A stretch of DNA of 21,215 nucleotides from an uncultured Eubacteriales bacterium (GCA_900553545.1 USDP01000008.1:1-21215), one strand, 5' to 3'; shown: positions 9,202-16,512, counted from the first letter of the stretch. The notes: generated by a model not told the origin, from the sequence alone. Numbers and translations are program-made.

Positions 9202-10133
9202 GCTTTCAGCACCGGCATATCCACGGATTTCAGGATTTCTGAGAGGATGTTTTCAGCCTTTTCCTCCATCATGCGGGCTTTGGCCGACAAAATGAGACGG
9301 TGCGCGCAGACGTCCGGGAAAACGGCGGCGACGTCCTCCGGTACGACGTAGTCGCGCCCAGCGAGGAAGGCGTGGGCCTTCGCCATCCGGCAGAGGGCCA
9401 GCGCGCCGCGCGGGCTGACGCCAAGCTCGACCATGGGATGGGTGCGGGTGGCTTCGGCGAGGGTCGTGACATAGTCAAAGATGCGGTCGTTGGCCTCGAC
9501 GGTGCGGGCCTCCTGAATGAGCTGAAGCAATTCATCTTTGGTGACGACGGGCTGGACGCGATCGAGGGGATTTTCGCTGTGGCGGTCGCGGAGAATGTTG
9601 ATCTGGCTGCGGTGGTCGGGATAGCCCATGCTGAGGCGGATGAGGAAGCGGTCGAGCTGGGAGCTGGGCAGGAGCGTTGTGCCAGCCGAGCCGGTGGGGT
9701 TCTGGGTCGCGAGGACGACGAAGGGCGTCGGGAGGTCGTAGGTTTGACCGTCGACGGTGACGCGATGCTCTTCCATCGCTTCCAGAAGGGCAGACTGCGT
9801 CTTGCTCGAGGTACGGTTGATCTCGTCGGCCAGCAGGAGATTGGTCATGATCGCACCGGGCTTGTAGACGAAGGAATCGACTGATTTATCGTACACCGAG
9901 TAGCCGATGACATCCGAGGGGACGGTGTCCGAGGTAAACTGAACGCGGCGGGTGTCGAGTCCTAGGACTTTGGCAAAAGTCAAGGCGGTCGTGGTCTTGC
10001 CGACGCCCGGCACGTCCTCCATGAGGACGTGGCCTTGGGCCAGAATGGCCATTAGGATCTTCTCGACGTTCTCGTTTTTGCCGACGATGACGGACTCAAT
10101 TTCCGTCAAAATATTCTGGATTTTCTCATTCAT
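9198..10133 (-). CDS. MoxR-family AAA+ ATPase
   Basis: A 311-aa cytoplasmic ATPase of the MoxR group, which act as chaperone-like remodelling or maturation factors, typically beside DUF58/vWA proteins. Visible motifs are Walker A (PGVGKTT, residues 42-48), Walker B (LLLADEIN, 99-106), sensor 1 (ATQNP, 142-146) and the family stretch SSQLDRFLIRLSMGYP. The frame remains open upstream, but the ATG at 10133 is chosen because it gives the family-typical short N-terminus before GHVLMEDVPGVGKTT and has AAGGAG about 11 nt upstream. That start overlaps the 3' end of the preceding giant gene by 8 nt (ATGAATGA), and the stop overlaps the DUF58 start by 4 nt. The three reading frames are therefore tightly coupled. 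Confidence 0.95.
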   Translation of the reverse strand: MNEKIQNILTEIESVIVGKNENVEKILMAILAQGHVLMEDVPGVGKTTTALTFAKVLGLDTRRVQFTSDTVPSDVIGYSVYDKSVDSFVYKPGAIMTNLLLADEINRTSSKTQSALLEAMEEHRVTVDGQTYDLPTPFVVLATQNPTGSAGTTLLPSSQLDRFLIRLSMGYPDHRSQINILRDRHSENPLDRVQPVVTKDELLQLIQEARTVEANDRIFDYVTTLAEATRTHPMVELGVSPRGALALCRMAKAHAFLAGRDYVVPEDVAAVFPDVCAHRLILSAKARMMEEKAENILSEILKSVDMPVLKA

Positions 10134-13100
10134 CTTGCTTTTCTCCTTCTTCTGAGTCAGTGGGAGTTTCAGGCTCGGTAGGCTTGGTGGGGTCGACCGG
10201 TTCGGACGGATCGATGGGGTCGACAGGCGGATCGATGGGTTCAACGGGATGCGAGGCGAAGCCGCAGACGGAGCAAGTGCCGCTTTCGCCGTTCTGGTCG
10301 TGCGCTCCGCCGTTGGCGGAGACGCCGCAGATGGGGCAGAAGATCGTGTGCGTTGCGCCGTCGGCATTAGGCGTGCCGGTCAGTTCGCCGGTGCAGCCTT
10401 CGCTGTGGGTGTAGTAGCAAGTGGGACAATACAGCTCGTGACTGGCGTAGACCCAGCTGTGCGGGAGGAGATCGCCGACCAACTGGCCGCAGCGAGTGCA
10501 TTTTACACGGTGGCCTTCCGCGCCGAAGGGCACGTGCTCCTTTTGTTCGCTGGTTTGATGGCCCGCCGGGGGAATGGTCACTTCCTTCGCCGCGCCGCAG
10601 CCGTCCTTACATTCGATCGTGAGGGTGACGGGATCGGTGCAGGTGGCCTGCTGCGCAAGCTCTTCGTCGGTGGGCCAGCGGTGCGCGGCCTGCTGCTCGA
10701 ATACGTAGGGGCATTTGGTGCATTTGATGGTATGGGTCTGGCCGTCGGCATTGTCGACAAAGGTCTTTTCGTGTGCTTCCTCCACGCCGGTGACCGGCTG
10801 CTTGCAGGCGGTGCAGTATTCCATATGGTGTTCGCCGTCGTCCGACGCGCGCCATTCGTGCGGGGCGGTGTGGGTGCAGCTCGTGGAGGAGACTGCGCCG
10901 CAGCTGGTGCAGACGAAGTTTCCGTCCGCATCTGGCTCGGCGGAGTAGTTGTGGCCATGGTCGACCCAGCCGCCGGATTCCCAGGTGATGCAGTAGCCCG
11001 CGCCGCCGTTGCCCTTGTCGCCCATGCGGCCGCCGACGTCCCAGCCACAGGCGAGCGTATAACGGAGGATGAGGACGTCGCTGCCGCTGCTGGTGAAGGA
11101 TTCGTTGGAGAGGCTGTGGCCGGGGTAGACGGTTGTCTGGCCGGTGGTGTACATCCAGCCGGATGCCTCGGTGAAGTTGAATTCGCCGAGAGAGCCATCG
11201 GAATAGTATCGGCCGCTGCTGAGCGGGACGCGGTTTTTGTAGAGGCAGCGCCAGAGGCGGGCGAGATTTGTGCCCGCGCCGAAGCGGCCGTCGATGTAGT
11301 CGAAGGCGGCCTGATCGTCGCTGAAGGTGGACCAGCCGTTCGGGAGCTGATCAATGCTGAGGGCTTTTGCGCTGGAGGCAAGCTGGCCGTTGTTGAGCGC
11401 GGCGAGATAAAAACCGCTGTCGAGCGAGCCTTCGGTGATGCCGGTCCAGTCACCGGGGAGGAGGGCGCATGGCTTGTCGAACGGTGCGGGTACGGTCTCG
11501 TTGAGGATGACCTTGGCGACGACGTAGGAGAGCGGTTCGCCGGAGAGGATCTCATAGGAGACTGGCCCGTAGGTCCCGAGGCCGAGGACGCCGAGATCAA
11601 TGTAGATCTGGGCGGTGTGGCCGGTTTTCTGGCCCTTTTCGCTGCGCTTGGCGTGAAGCGTGAGCGTTTTCTCGCCCCAGTTGCCCTCTTCGTCTTCGGC
11701 GCGGATGCAGAGTTCAAATTCGAAATCTTCACCGGGGGCATTGGCCGGGATCGTGGGATGGAAGACGTATTCCTGGGAACCGTCGGAGCCTTGGCCGGTG
11801 GAGGCTTCGGGCAAGAAGGTCTGGACGCGGCTGCCGTTTTCCAGACGGTAGAGCGAGACGGTGATCTGCGAGCCGTTCAGGCCGGAGGCATAGATGATGC
11901 TGGTTGTGCCGTCGGCGTTTTCGCGATATGCGCGGATGCTCGGACGGAGTTCTAGTCCGCCGTCGGCGGACACGGAGATCTCCTGACCGTCCGTGTAATT
12001 GTTGACATCGATTTTGACGGACTGCTCGCCCTGATGCTTATAGGGCAGGACGAAGGTGAACTGGTAGGTCGTATCGCCCTGCTTTGCGGTGACGGTGAAG
12101 GTGTTATTGCCGGTCGTCTTGTTGTCATGACCAAGGGTGAGCGCGGCGGTGCCGGAGGCGGTAGGGCTGCTTGGAGTGGAGGAGGTGGAACGGCCACGGC
12201 CATTGAGGAATTCGACTTTGGTGATGATTGCGTCGGAGGCCTCTTCGCCCTCGATGGAGAACTGATACGTCAGGAGGCCGTCTGCCAGCTGGTCGTCCCG
12301 GATAACGTCGGCGGTAAAGGTTCGGCCATTTTCGCAGGTCAACTGGCGCGGCCGCTCGATGTCGTTTTCAAGCACGGAATAGGTCATTTTCAGGCTGACA
12401 TCGCTCTGATAGCGGAGCAGGAGCTTGAATGTGATGGTTTTGCCGCCGGATTCGGCGGTGACGACAATCGTGTAGGATGCGCCGCCTTCGGCGGACTGGA
12501 GCTGGATGCTGCCCGCGTCCGTGCTCAGCGCATCAGAGTTGAGCGTGGCGGAGGTGATGGCGGCCTTGTCCGCGCTGCGGCCTGTGAGGGCAAGCTGATA
12601 CTGCAAGAGGCCGTCCTTGAGCTGGTTGTGCTTGATGGTGAGGCTGGCACCGCCGTTTGCGGCGCAAAGCGTGTCGCGGCGGGTAACAGAACGTTCCAGC
12701 CACGAGAATTTCAGTTGGAGATCCAGCCCGTCCTCATAGGTGAGAACGAAGGAATAGCGGACGGTCTGGCCGGAGGCGCGGGCCGTGACGCTGAGAAAAT
12801 AGGTTTCCTGATCCTGTCCGTCAGCCGGGGACATTTGCAGGACGCCGGACTGGGACAACGTGCCCGTTTCGCCGTCTCCGGCGCGGTAGTCCGCGCTGAC
12901 AAATTCGGCGGTGCGGGCGCTCTCGCCGAGGAAGTCGAAGCTGTACTGGAAGAGGCCGTCGGTGAGCGTGTCGCTCTTGACGGTGCGTGTGGTGGTGTTG
13001 TTCGCGCCGCAGGTGGCTTCCGCAGGGGCGGACGTGGTCTGCCAGGCGAGGCGAAGATCGAGGTCGAGGCCGGACTCCAGACGGAGGAGGAAGGTAAATT

Positions 13101-13899
13101 CCACATCCGTCTCGACGGGTTCGCCGTTTGCGGTTTTCTGCGTAACGTGGGCTTGCAGGAGAAAGACGTAATTTTGAAATTCTGCGCCGTCCGGCAGCGT
13201 CATGACGACGGAGCCGCTGGGGTCGATGGGGCTGGGGACGCCGTTTCCGGCGGCGAAGAAGGCCCCGGTGATGCGGGCGTCCGGTGCGTTGAGGCCGGTG
13301 AGGCGCAGGTCATAGGGAAGCATGCCATTGTTCAGCTGGGAGAGGAGGATGCGTTTGCCGACGGTCTCGCCGGGGGTGCAGGCGATGGCGGCGGGCTGTG
13401 CGCCGTATTTATACCACGTCAGAGTCGCGCCGAGGTCGAGATCGGGAAGCGGGAGCGATTCATCCGTTTCGCCGGTATTGCCCGGCTCTTCACCTTCGCT
13501 GCCGGAATTGGAATCAGCGTTTGTGCCGATCTCCAGGTCGGAATAGTCGGGCTGGGCGGGCTGCTCCTGCGGGACAGTTTCGGGTTCGGCGCTCTGGCCG
13601 GCTTCGCTGTCCGCCTCTTCAGGGTCGGGCTGCTCGGCTTCGCCGGTGAGATTGCTCTCTGTGTCGCCGTTTGCGCCGGAGCCAGAGGCGTTCAGACCGT
13701 CGCCGGAGCCGGAATGGCCGGGGGCATTGCCCGCCTGCAGGACGGTGATCTCCTGGGGTTCGGCTTGCAAAATGGGGTTGTCTGGTTCGGCGGCGCGCAT
13801 CCCGAGCAGCGGCAGGCAGATGCTGAGCACGAGGGCACAGACAAGCAGGCCGCAGCCCAATGGGCGCAGCCATGGAAATTTGGAAAAGAATCTGTTCAT
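10126..13899 (-). CDS. Giant secreted protein with DUF4430 (transcobalamin beta-like) domain and CxxC/His-rich tail
   Basis: A 1257-aa exported protein, first gene behind the riboswitch. Residues 1-36 are a signal or anchor sequence (MNRFFSK, then a hydrophobic stretch 14-34). Residues about 37-155 are an acidic, Gly/Ser/Pro-rich linker. Four related units of about 105-120 aa span roughly 155-622; each holds one Cys, a LxDGLLQY-like stretch and a final TFxLLxY strand. Residues about 763-957 match DUF4430, best seen at GEFNFTEASGWMY and VLILRYTLACGWDVGG, with a long insertion in the middle. Residues 997-1212 contain seven CxxC pairs and one CxxxC with interspersed His. The end is Pro/Glu-rich without a sorting signal or membrane helix. 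The frame extends upstream to a TTG at 13971, but the ATG at 13899 gives a normal signal peptide. Corrinoid binding is inferred from DUF4430 and the riboswitch. Confidence 0.85.
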   Translation of the reverse strand: MNRFFSKFPWLRPLGCGLLVCALVLSICLPLLGMRAAEPDNPILQAEPQEITVLQAGNAPGHSGSGDGLNASGSGANGDTESNLTGEAEQPDPEEADSEAGQSAEPETVPQEQPAQPDYSDLEIGTNADSNSGSEGEEPGNTGETDESLPLPDLDLGATLTWYKYGAQPAAIACTPGETVGKRILLSQLNNGMLPYDLRLTGLNAPDARITGAFFAAGNGVPSPIDPSGSVVMTLPDGAEFQNYVFLLQAHVTQKTANGEPVETDVEFTFLLRLESGLDLDLRLAWQTTSAPAEATCGANNTTTRTVKSDTLTDGLFQYSFDFLGESARTAEFVSADYRAGDGETGTLSQSGVLQMSPADGQDQETYFLSVTARASGQTVRYSFVLTYEDGLDLQLKFSWLERSVTRRDTLCAANGGASLTIKHNQLKDGLLQYQLALTGRSADKAAITSATLNSDALSTDAGSIQLQSAEGGASYTIVVTAESGGKTITFKLLLRYQSDVSLKMTYSVLENDIERPRQLTCENGRTFTADVIRDDQLADGLLTYQFSIEGEEASDAIITKVEFLNGRGRSTSSTPSSPTASGTAALTLGHDNKTTGNNTFTVTAKQGDTTYQFTFVLPYKHQGEQSVKIDVNNYTDGQEISVSADGGLELRPSIRAYRENADGTTSIIYASGLNGSQITVSLYRLENGSRVQTFLPEASTGQGSDGSQEYVFHPTIPANAPGEDFEFELCIRAEDEEGNWGEKTLTLHAKRSEKGQKTGHTAQIYIDLGVLGLGTYGPVSYEILSGEPLSYVVAKVILNETVPAPFDKPCALLPGDWTGITEGSLDSGFYLAALNNGQLASSAKALSIDQLPNGWSTFSDDQAAFDYIDGRFGAGTNLARLWRCLYKNRVPLSSGRYYSDGSLGEFNFTEASGWMYTTGQTTVYPGHSLSNESFTSSGSDVLILRYTLACGWDVGGRMGDKGNGGAGYCITWESGGWVDHGHNYSAEPDADGNFVCTSCGAVSSTSCTHTAPHEWRASDDGEHHMEYCTACKQPVTGVEEAHEKTFVDNADGQTHTIKCTKCPYVFEQQAAHRWPTDEELAQQATCTDPVTLTIECKDGCGAAKEVTIPPAGHQTSEQKEHVPFGAEGHRVKCTRCGQLVGDLLPHSWVYASHELYCPTCYYTHSEGCTGELTGTPNADGATHTIFCPICGVSANGGAHDQNGESGTCSVCGFASHPVEPIDPPVDPIDPSEPVDPTKPTEPETPTDSEEGEKQDE

Positions 13900-13908
13900 G
13901 CGTATCGT

Positions 13909-13956
13909 CCGCCCCAAGGTGGGGACTGTCCTTCCTGTGACGTGGTTCTGGGGCGG
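13909..13956 (-). promoter_or_regulatory. Hairpin that can hide the ribosome site of the first operon gene
   Basis: On the - strand CCGCCCCA (13956-13949) is exactly complementary to TGGGGCGG (13916-13909). The latter contains the only GG-rich stretch shortly upstream of the ATG at 13899. Pairing would sequester this weak Shine-Dalgarno region, as in translational riboswitch control. The perfect 8-bp complementarity is seen; the switching role is inferred. Confidence 0.5.
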
Positions 13957-13969
13957 CATTTCTCCATAC

Positions 13970-14003
13970 AAAAGCCGCCGATCTCAATTCTGAAATCAGC
14001 GGC
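13970..14003 (-). terminator. Terminator-like hairpin in the riboswitch leader
   Basis: Read on the - strand, a 12-bp stem (14003-13992 with 13985-13974, two G-U pairs) closes the 6-nt loop AGAATT and is followed by TTTTG. It lies between the riboswitch and the first gene, where a transcriptional expression platform is expected. The T-run is short, so it may be a weak or conditional terminator. Confidence 0.5.
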
Positions 14004-14010
14004 AAAAGCT

Positions 14011-14035
14011 CCGGCAGGAAGTCTGCTCCTGCCGG
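14011..14035 (-). promoter_or_regulatory. Second leader hairpin, possible switch partner
   Basis: On the - strand, CCGGCAGGA pairs perfectly with TCCTGCCGG around a 7-nt loop, followed shortly by CTTTTG. It directly precedes the terminator-like hairpin 13970-14003 and could be an alternative terminator or part of the riboswitch expression platform. The structure is seen; which state it forms in is unknown. Confidence 0.45.
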
Positions 14036-14087
14036 GTGCAACCGGGAAATCGCTCGCCGCTGCACATACCATACGCAGCGAAAAAGC

Positions 14088-14245
14088 TGCGGTAATACAG
14101 GTCTTCTGACTTGCGTTAGGGAGCAAATGCTCCTGCGGCCACATCCTGCCTTCTCACAGGTTTTCCCTGCAATGGCGGACATTTCGTCCCGGCAATTCAA
14201 TCGCTTCGGCGTGGCCTCGCGCGCACAGCACCGTTTCGTGTCGGC
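14088..14245 (-). promoter_or_regulatory. Cobalamin (B12) riboswitch
   Basis: On the - strand this leader holds the cobalamin-riboswitch conserved elements in order: a 5' GGTGC stretch (within 14233-14210), a core beginning GGGAAAACCTGTGAGAA (14167-14151) that continues through GGCAGG and GTGGCCGCAG, and a B12 box AAGTCAGAAGACCTGT (14112-14097), close to the family's AGTCAGGAGACCTGCC. Such aptamers bind adenosyl- or methylcobalamin and lower downstream expression when B12 is plentiful. It sits downstream of a good promoter and upstream of the giant DUF4430 gene, so the whole six-gene operon should be induced under B12 shortage. The ends are approximate. Confidence 0.88.
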
Positions 14246-14366
14246 CTTGCGGCCTTCTTCCTTGCGGCCCCTGCCGGAGGACGGCGGGAGCGGCGTGTAT
14301 TACGGTATCTATTCGGTTTTTGGGGAAGCGGAACGGGCCGCTTCGGATGCTTTTATAGCTCCTTAT

Positions 14367-14395
14367 ATCATATCGGAAAGAGGCGTATTTTGCAA
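14367..14395 (-). promoter_or_regulatory. Promoter of the B12-riboswitch operon
   Basis: On the - strand, TTGCAA (14395-14390) is separated by exactly 17 nt from TATGAT (14372-14367), a good match to the housekeeping sigma-factor consensus. Transcription from about 14360 would give a leader of about 460 nt carrying the riboswitch. The LysR gene just upstream on the same strand lacks an obvious terminator, so some read-through is possible. Confidence 0.7.
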
Positions 14396-14445
14396 GCGGA
14401 TTTTTGGACAGTTTCCGCTGCGGCGTCTGTTTCAGGTGGGAAGGG

Positions 14446-15384
14446 TCAATCTTCCAGGTCGGTGGGGGCGGAGGCGCCGAAATACTGATAGAGGTGCTGT
14501 AGGAACTGCATTTCCGTGGGCGTGAGCGGGTTGCCGCGGCGCTTGATCCAGACCAGCTCGGACTCCTCCTCGCTGGCCTCGAGCACCTTCAGGACGCGGA
14601 TGCGCGGATCGCGGAAGCAGCCGATGGCCCACTTCGCAACGTAGAGCACGGCCTCCGTTTCGAGCAGGAAGTTCTCACAGGCTGTTGTGGAATTGAAAAA
14701 GATGACCTTGTCCATGTTGAAATGGTTGTCCTTGTTGTCGACGAAGAGATCCTGCGTGGCAGCCTCTTCCATGTCGAGCACGACCTGCAGACATTTTTCC
14801 ACCTCGGAAAAGCGCATACTCTTTCGATGGTAATAGGGCGAACATGGCCCGAGGCAGACATAGACACCCGCCTTATCGAGCGAATGGAGGCTCAGGCGCT
14901 TGGATTCGGTATTCCAGAGGTAGCTCTTGGCATCCGCGCCGCAGCGGACAAAGAGTCCAATGTCCGCCTTGCCGTCGAGCACCATGCGCGTCACATCGTT
15001 GCGGTCGGTCTCCACGAGGTTATAATGCAGGCTGCGGTCCTGATTTTGCAGATAGGTCTTCAGGATGAGCGGATGGACAAAGTCGAGCTGCTGCGAGGCG
15101 ATAAACAGGCGCGAGCGGCCCGCGCCGCCCTGACCGGAAAAGTTGCTCTCGAGCGCGCTGGCCGCCGTGACGACGCTGCGCGCGTAGTGCAGAAAGCTCT
15201 TGCCCTCAATCGTCAGCTCCACGCCGCGCGGTTTGCGCAGCAGGAGCTGCACGTGGAATTCCTCTTCCAGACTGCTGATGGCCTTCGTCAGGCTAGGCTG
15301 GCTGATGTACAGCTCCTGCGCGGCCTTTGAGATGGAGCCACATTCGGCAATTTTAATCAAATATTCCAACTGCTTCATTTTCAT
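14446..15384 (-). CDS. LysR-family transcriptional regulator
   Basis: A 312-aa LysR-type regulator. The N-terminal winged helix-turn-helix is plain (YLIKIAECGSISKAAQELYISQPSLTKAISSLEEEF, about residues 8-43, shown in two joined parts: recognition helix at SQPSLTKAISSLE). The rest fits the periplasmic-binding-protein-like effector domain; the ligand cannot be predicted. It is divergent from the dehydrogenase/transketolase cluster with 282 bp between them, the usual layout for a LysR protein that controls its neighbour and represses itself. Its own promoter overlaps a perfect palindrome (15425-15441). AAAGGAG is about 11 nt upstream of the ATG at 15384; a second ATG two codons later is also possible. 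The operon behind it has its own promoter, so a role in B12 control is not suggested. Confidence 0.93.
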   Translation of the reverse strand: MKMKQLEYLIKIAECGSISKAAQELYISQPSLTKAISSLEEEFHVQLLLRKPRGVELTIEGKSFLHYARSVVTAASALESNFSGQGGAGRSRLFIASQQLDFVHPLILKTYLQNQDRSLHYNLVETDRNDVTRMVLDGKADIGLFVRCGADAKSYLWNTESKRLSLHSLDKAGVYVCLGPCSPYYHRKSMRFSEVEKCLQVVLDMEEAATQDLFVDNKDNHFNMDKVIFFNSTTACENFLLETEAVLYVAKWAIGCFRDPRIRVLKVLEASEEESELVWIKRRGNPLTPTEMQFLQHLYQYFGASAPTDLED

Positions 15385-15424
15385 GGGCCGTGGTGCTCCT
15401 TTCTGCGCGCCGGTTTTTGTTCAA

Positions 15425-15441
15425 GTTCACTATATCTGAAC
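15425..15441. promoter_or_regulatory. Candidate LysR operator (GTTCA-N7-TGAAC)
   Basis: GTTCACTATATCTGAAC has perfect 5-bp arms, and its inner part fits the LysR-box form T-N11-A. It covers the -10 element of the LysR promoter. Extra GTTCA half-sites lie at 15419-15423 and 15486-15490. Binding here would block lysR transcription and could help activate the divergent operon. Confidence 0.55.
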
Positions 15442-15457
15442 GAACAAATTTTGTCAA
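15429..15457 (-). promoter_or_regulatory. Promoter of the LysR gene
   Basis: On the - strand, a perfect TTGACA (15457-15452) is followed after 17 nt by TATAGT (15434-15429). The -10 element lies inside the candidate LysR palindrome, which suggests autorepression. Confidence 0.75.
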
Positions 15458-15490
15458 TATGTGAAAGTATGCCTTTTGGTTATATGTTCA

Positions 15491-15536
15491 GGATAGAATA
15501 TCCGTATTTGTCAAGGACTGATATTGGTGATAGACT
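15491..15536 (+). promoter_or_regulatory. Candidate promoter of the dehydrogenase/transketolase operon, with inverted repeat
   Basis: TTGTCA (15508-15513), a 17-nt spacer and TAGACT (15531-15536) form an acceptable promoter with a weak -10, as expected for an activator-dependent operon. Immediately upstream is the inverted repeat GGATA-GAA-TATCC (15491-15503) and a GTTCA half-site (15486-15490), in the region where LysR proteins usually bind. A different start further downstream, in the AT-rich 15560-15600 stretch, cannot be excluded. Confidence 0.45.
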
Positions 15537-15666
15537 GCAAATACAGACATCAAGTCCCAGATATTTTGTGCAATAAGTGCAAATTTATCGATTATAAGTG
15601 ACCTGAATCATCTATGCGCTATTTCGAAAAAGTAATGGCAAAACGACGAAGGAGGAACCTGTAAAC

Positions 15667-16512
15667 ATGGCAGAATTCTATGACATTTATCCGAAGGATT
15701 GCTGGAAGGACCCGTCCTACCGGCTGATGGACAAGTTTTCGCTGAAGGGCAAGAAGGGCTTCGTCACGGGCGGCGGCGGAGGCATTGGCCGGAACGTCGC
15801 GGCAGCTTGGGCGGAAGCGGGTGCGGACGTCGCGCTGGTGGACATTCCCGCCGCGAAGGAACGCCTCGAGCCGCTGTGCAAGGAGATGTCCGAGCGCTAC
15901 GGCGTGAAGATCATTCCGCTGTACTGCGACGTGTCCGACAAGGCGCAGGTCGACAAGCTGGAAGAGGATCTCGTCCGCGAGCTTGGCACTGTGGACATTG
16001 CGCACATCAATGCGGGCGTCTGCCTGCCGGGCGACGACGTCGACGTCCCCTACGAGACCTGGAAGAAGGTCATCGACATCGACCTGAACGGCGCATTTTT
16101 GACTGCGCAGGTCGCACAGCACATCATGCGCAAGCACAACCACGGCGGCTCGATCATCATGACGTCATCGCTGTCCGGCTACAACGCGAACTTCATCGGC
16201 GGCGGCCCGTCCCCGGTCTGCACCTATGGCACCGCGAAGGCCGGTATCTCCCAGATGGCACGCTATATGGCGGCGGGTCTCGCGCCCTACGGCATCCGCG
16301 TAAACACCATCTCTCCGGGCTACATCTGGTCCGGCATCCATGAAGGCGTGATGGACAAGACCGGACACGACATGTGCCTCGAGGTCGTTCCCATCAAGCG
16401 CTTCGGCACCACCGACGAGCTGCAGGGCGTGCTGCTCTTCCTCGCGAGCGATGCCTCTTCCTATGTGACCGGCATCAATATCCCCGTGGACGGCGGATAT
16501 TCGATCTATTAA
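15667..16512 (+). CDS. Short-chain dehydrogenase/reductase (SDR), possibly a hydroxysteroid or polyol dehydrogenase
   Basis: A 281-aa classical SDR with about 25 extra residues before the Rossmann fold (MAEFYDIYPKDCWKD...). Cofactor motif TGGGGGIG is at 34-41 and Asp59 ends strand 2, pointing to NAD(H) rather than NADP(H). INAG is at 114-117, and the catalytic tetrad is Asn141, Ser168, Tyr187 and Lys191 (YGTAK). The C-terminus has the usual SPGYI and PVDGGY. It oxidises or reduces a secondary alcohol; the substrate is not readable. It heads a cluster with a split transketolase, a zinc alcohol dehydrogenase and a symporter. Extended N-terminal segments are known, from memory, in bacterial 20beta-hydroxysteroid dehydrogenases encoded beside desmolase genes, but also in sugar-alcohol SDRs. 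AAGGAGG is 11 nt before the ATG. Confidence 0.92.
   Translation: MAEFYDIYPKDCWKDPSYRLMDKFSLKGKKGFVTGGGGGIGRNVAAAWAEAGADVALVDIPAAKERLEPLCKEMSERYGVKIIPLYCDVSDKAQVDKLEEDLVRELGTVDIAHINAGVCLPGDDVDVPYETWKKVIDIDLNGAFLTAQVAQHIMRKHNHGGSIIMTSSLSGYNANFIGGGPSPVCTYGTAKAGISQMARYMAAGLAPYGIRVNTISPGYIWSGIHEGVMDKTGHDMCLEVVPIKRFGTTDELQGVLLFLASDASSYVTGINIPVDGGYSIY

Noticed and set aside
10134..10367. N-terminal extension of the MoxR frame
   Set aside because: The Ser/Pro/Thr-rich extension is a shifted reading of the upstream gene's tail. MoxR proteins begin close to the start at 10133, which has a good ribosome site.
13900..13971. Longer start (TTG at 13971 or ATG at 13959) for the DUF4430 protein
   Set aside because: The extra residues would precede the signal peptide, overlap the leader hairpins, and have no well-spaced ribosome site. 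The ATG at 13899 gives a normal export signal.
10249..14109. Long open frames on the + strand (for example 568 and 691 codons) opposite the DUF4430 gene
   Set aside because: They lie antisense to a gene with clear domains, signal peptide and ribosome sites, have Arg/Gly/Val-rich sequence without recognisable domains, and are expected from GC-rich codon use.
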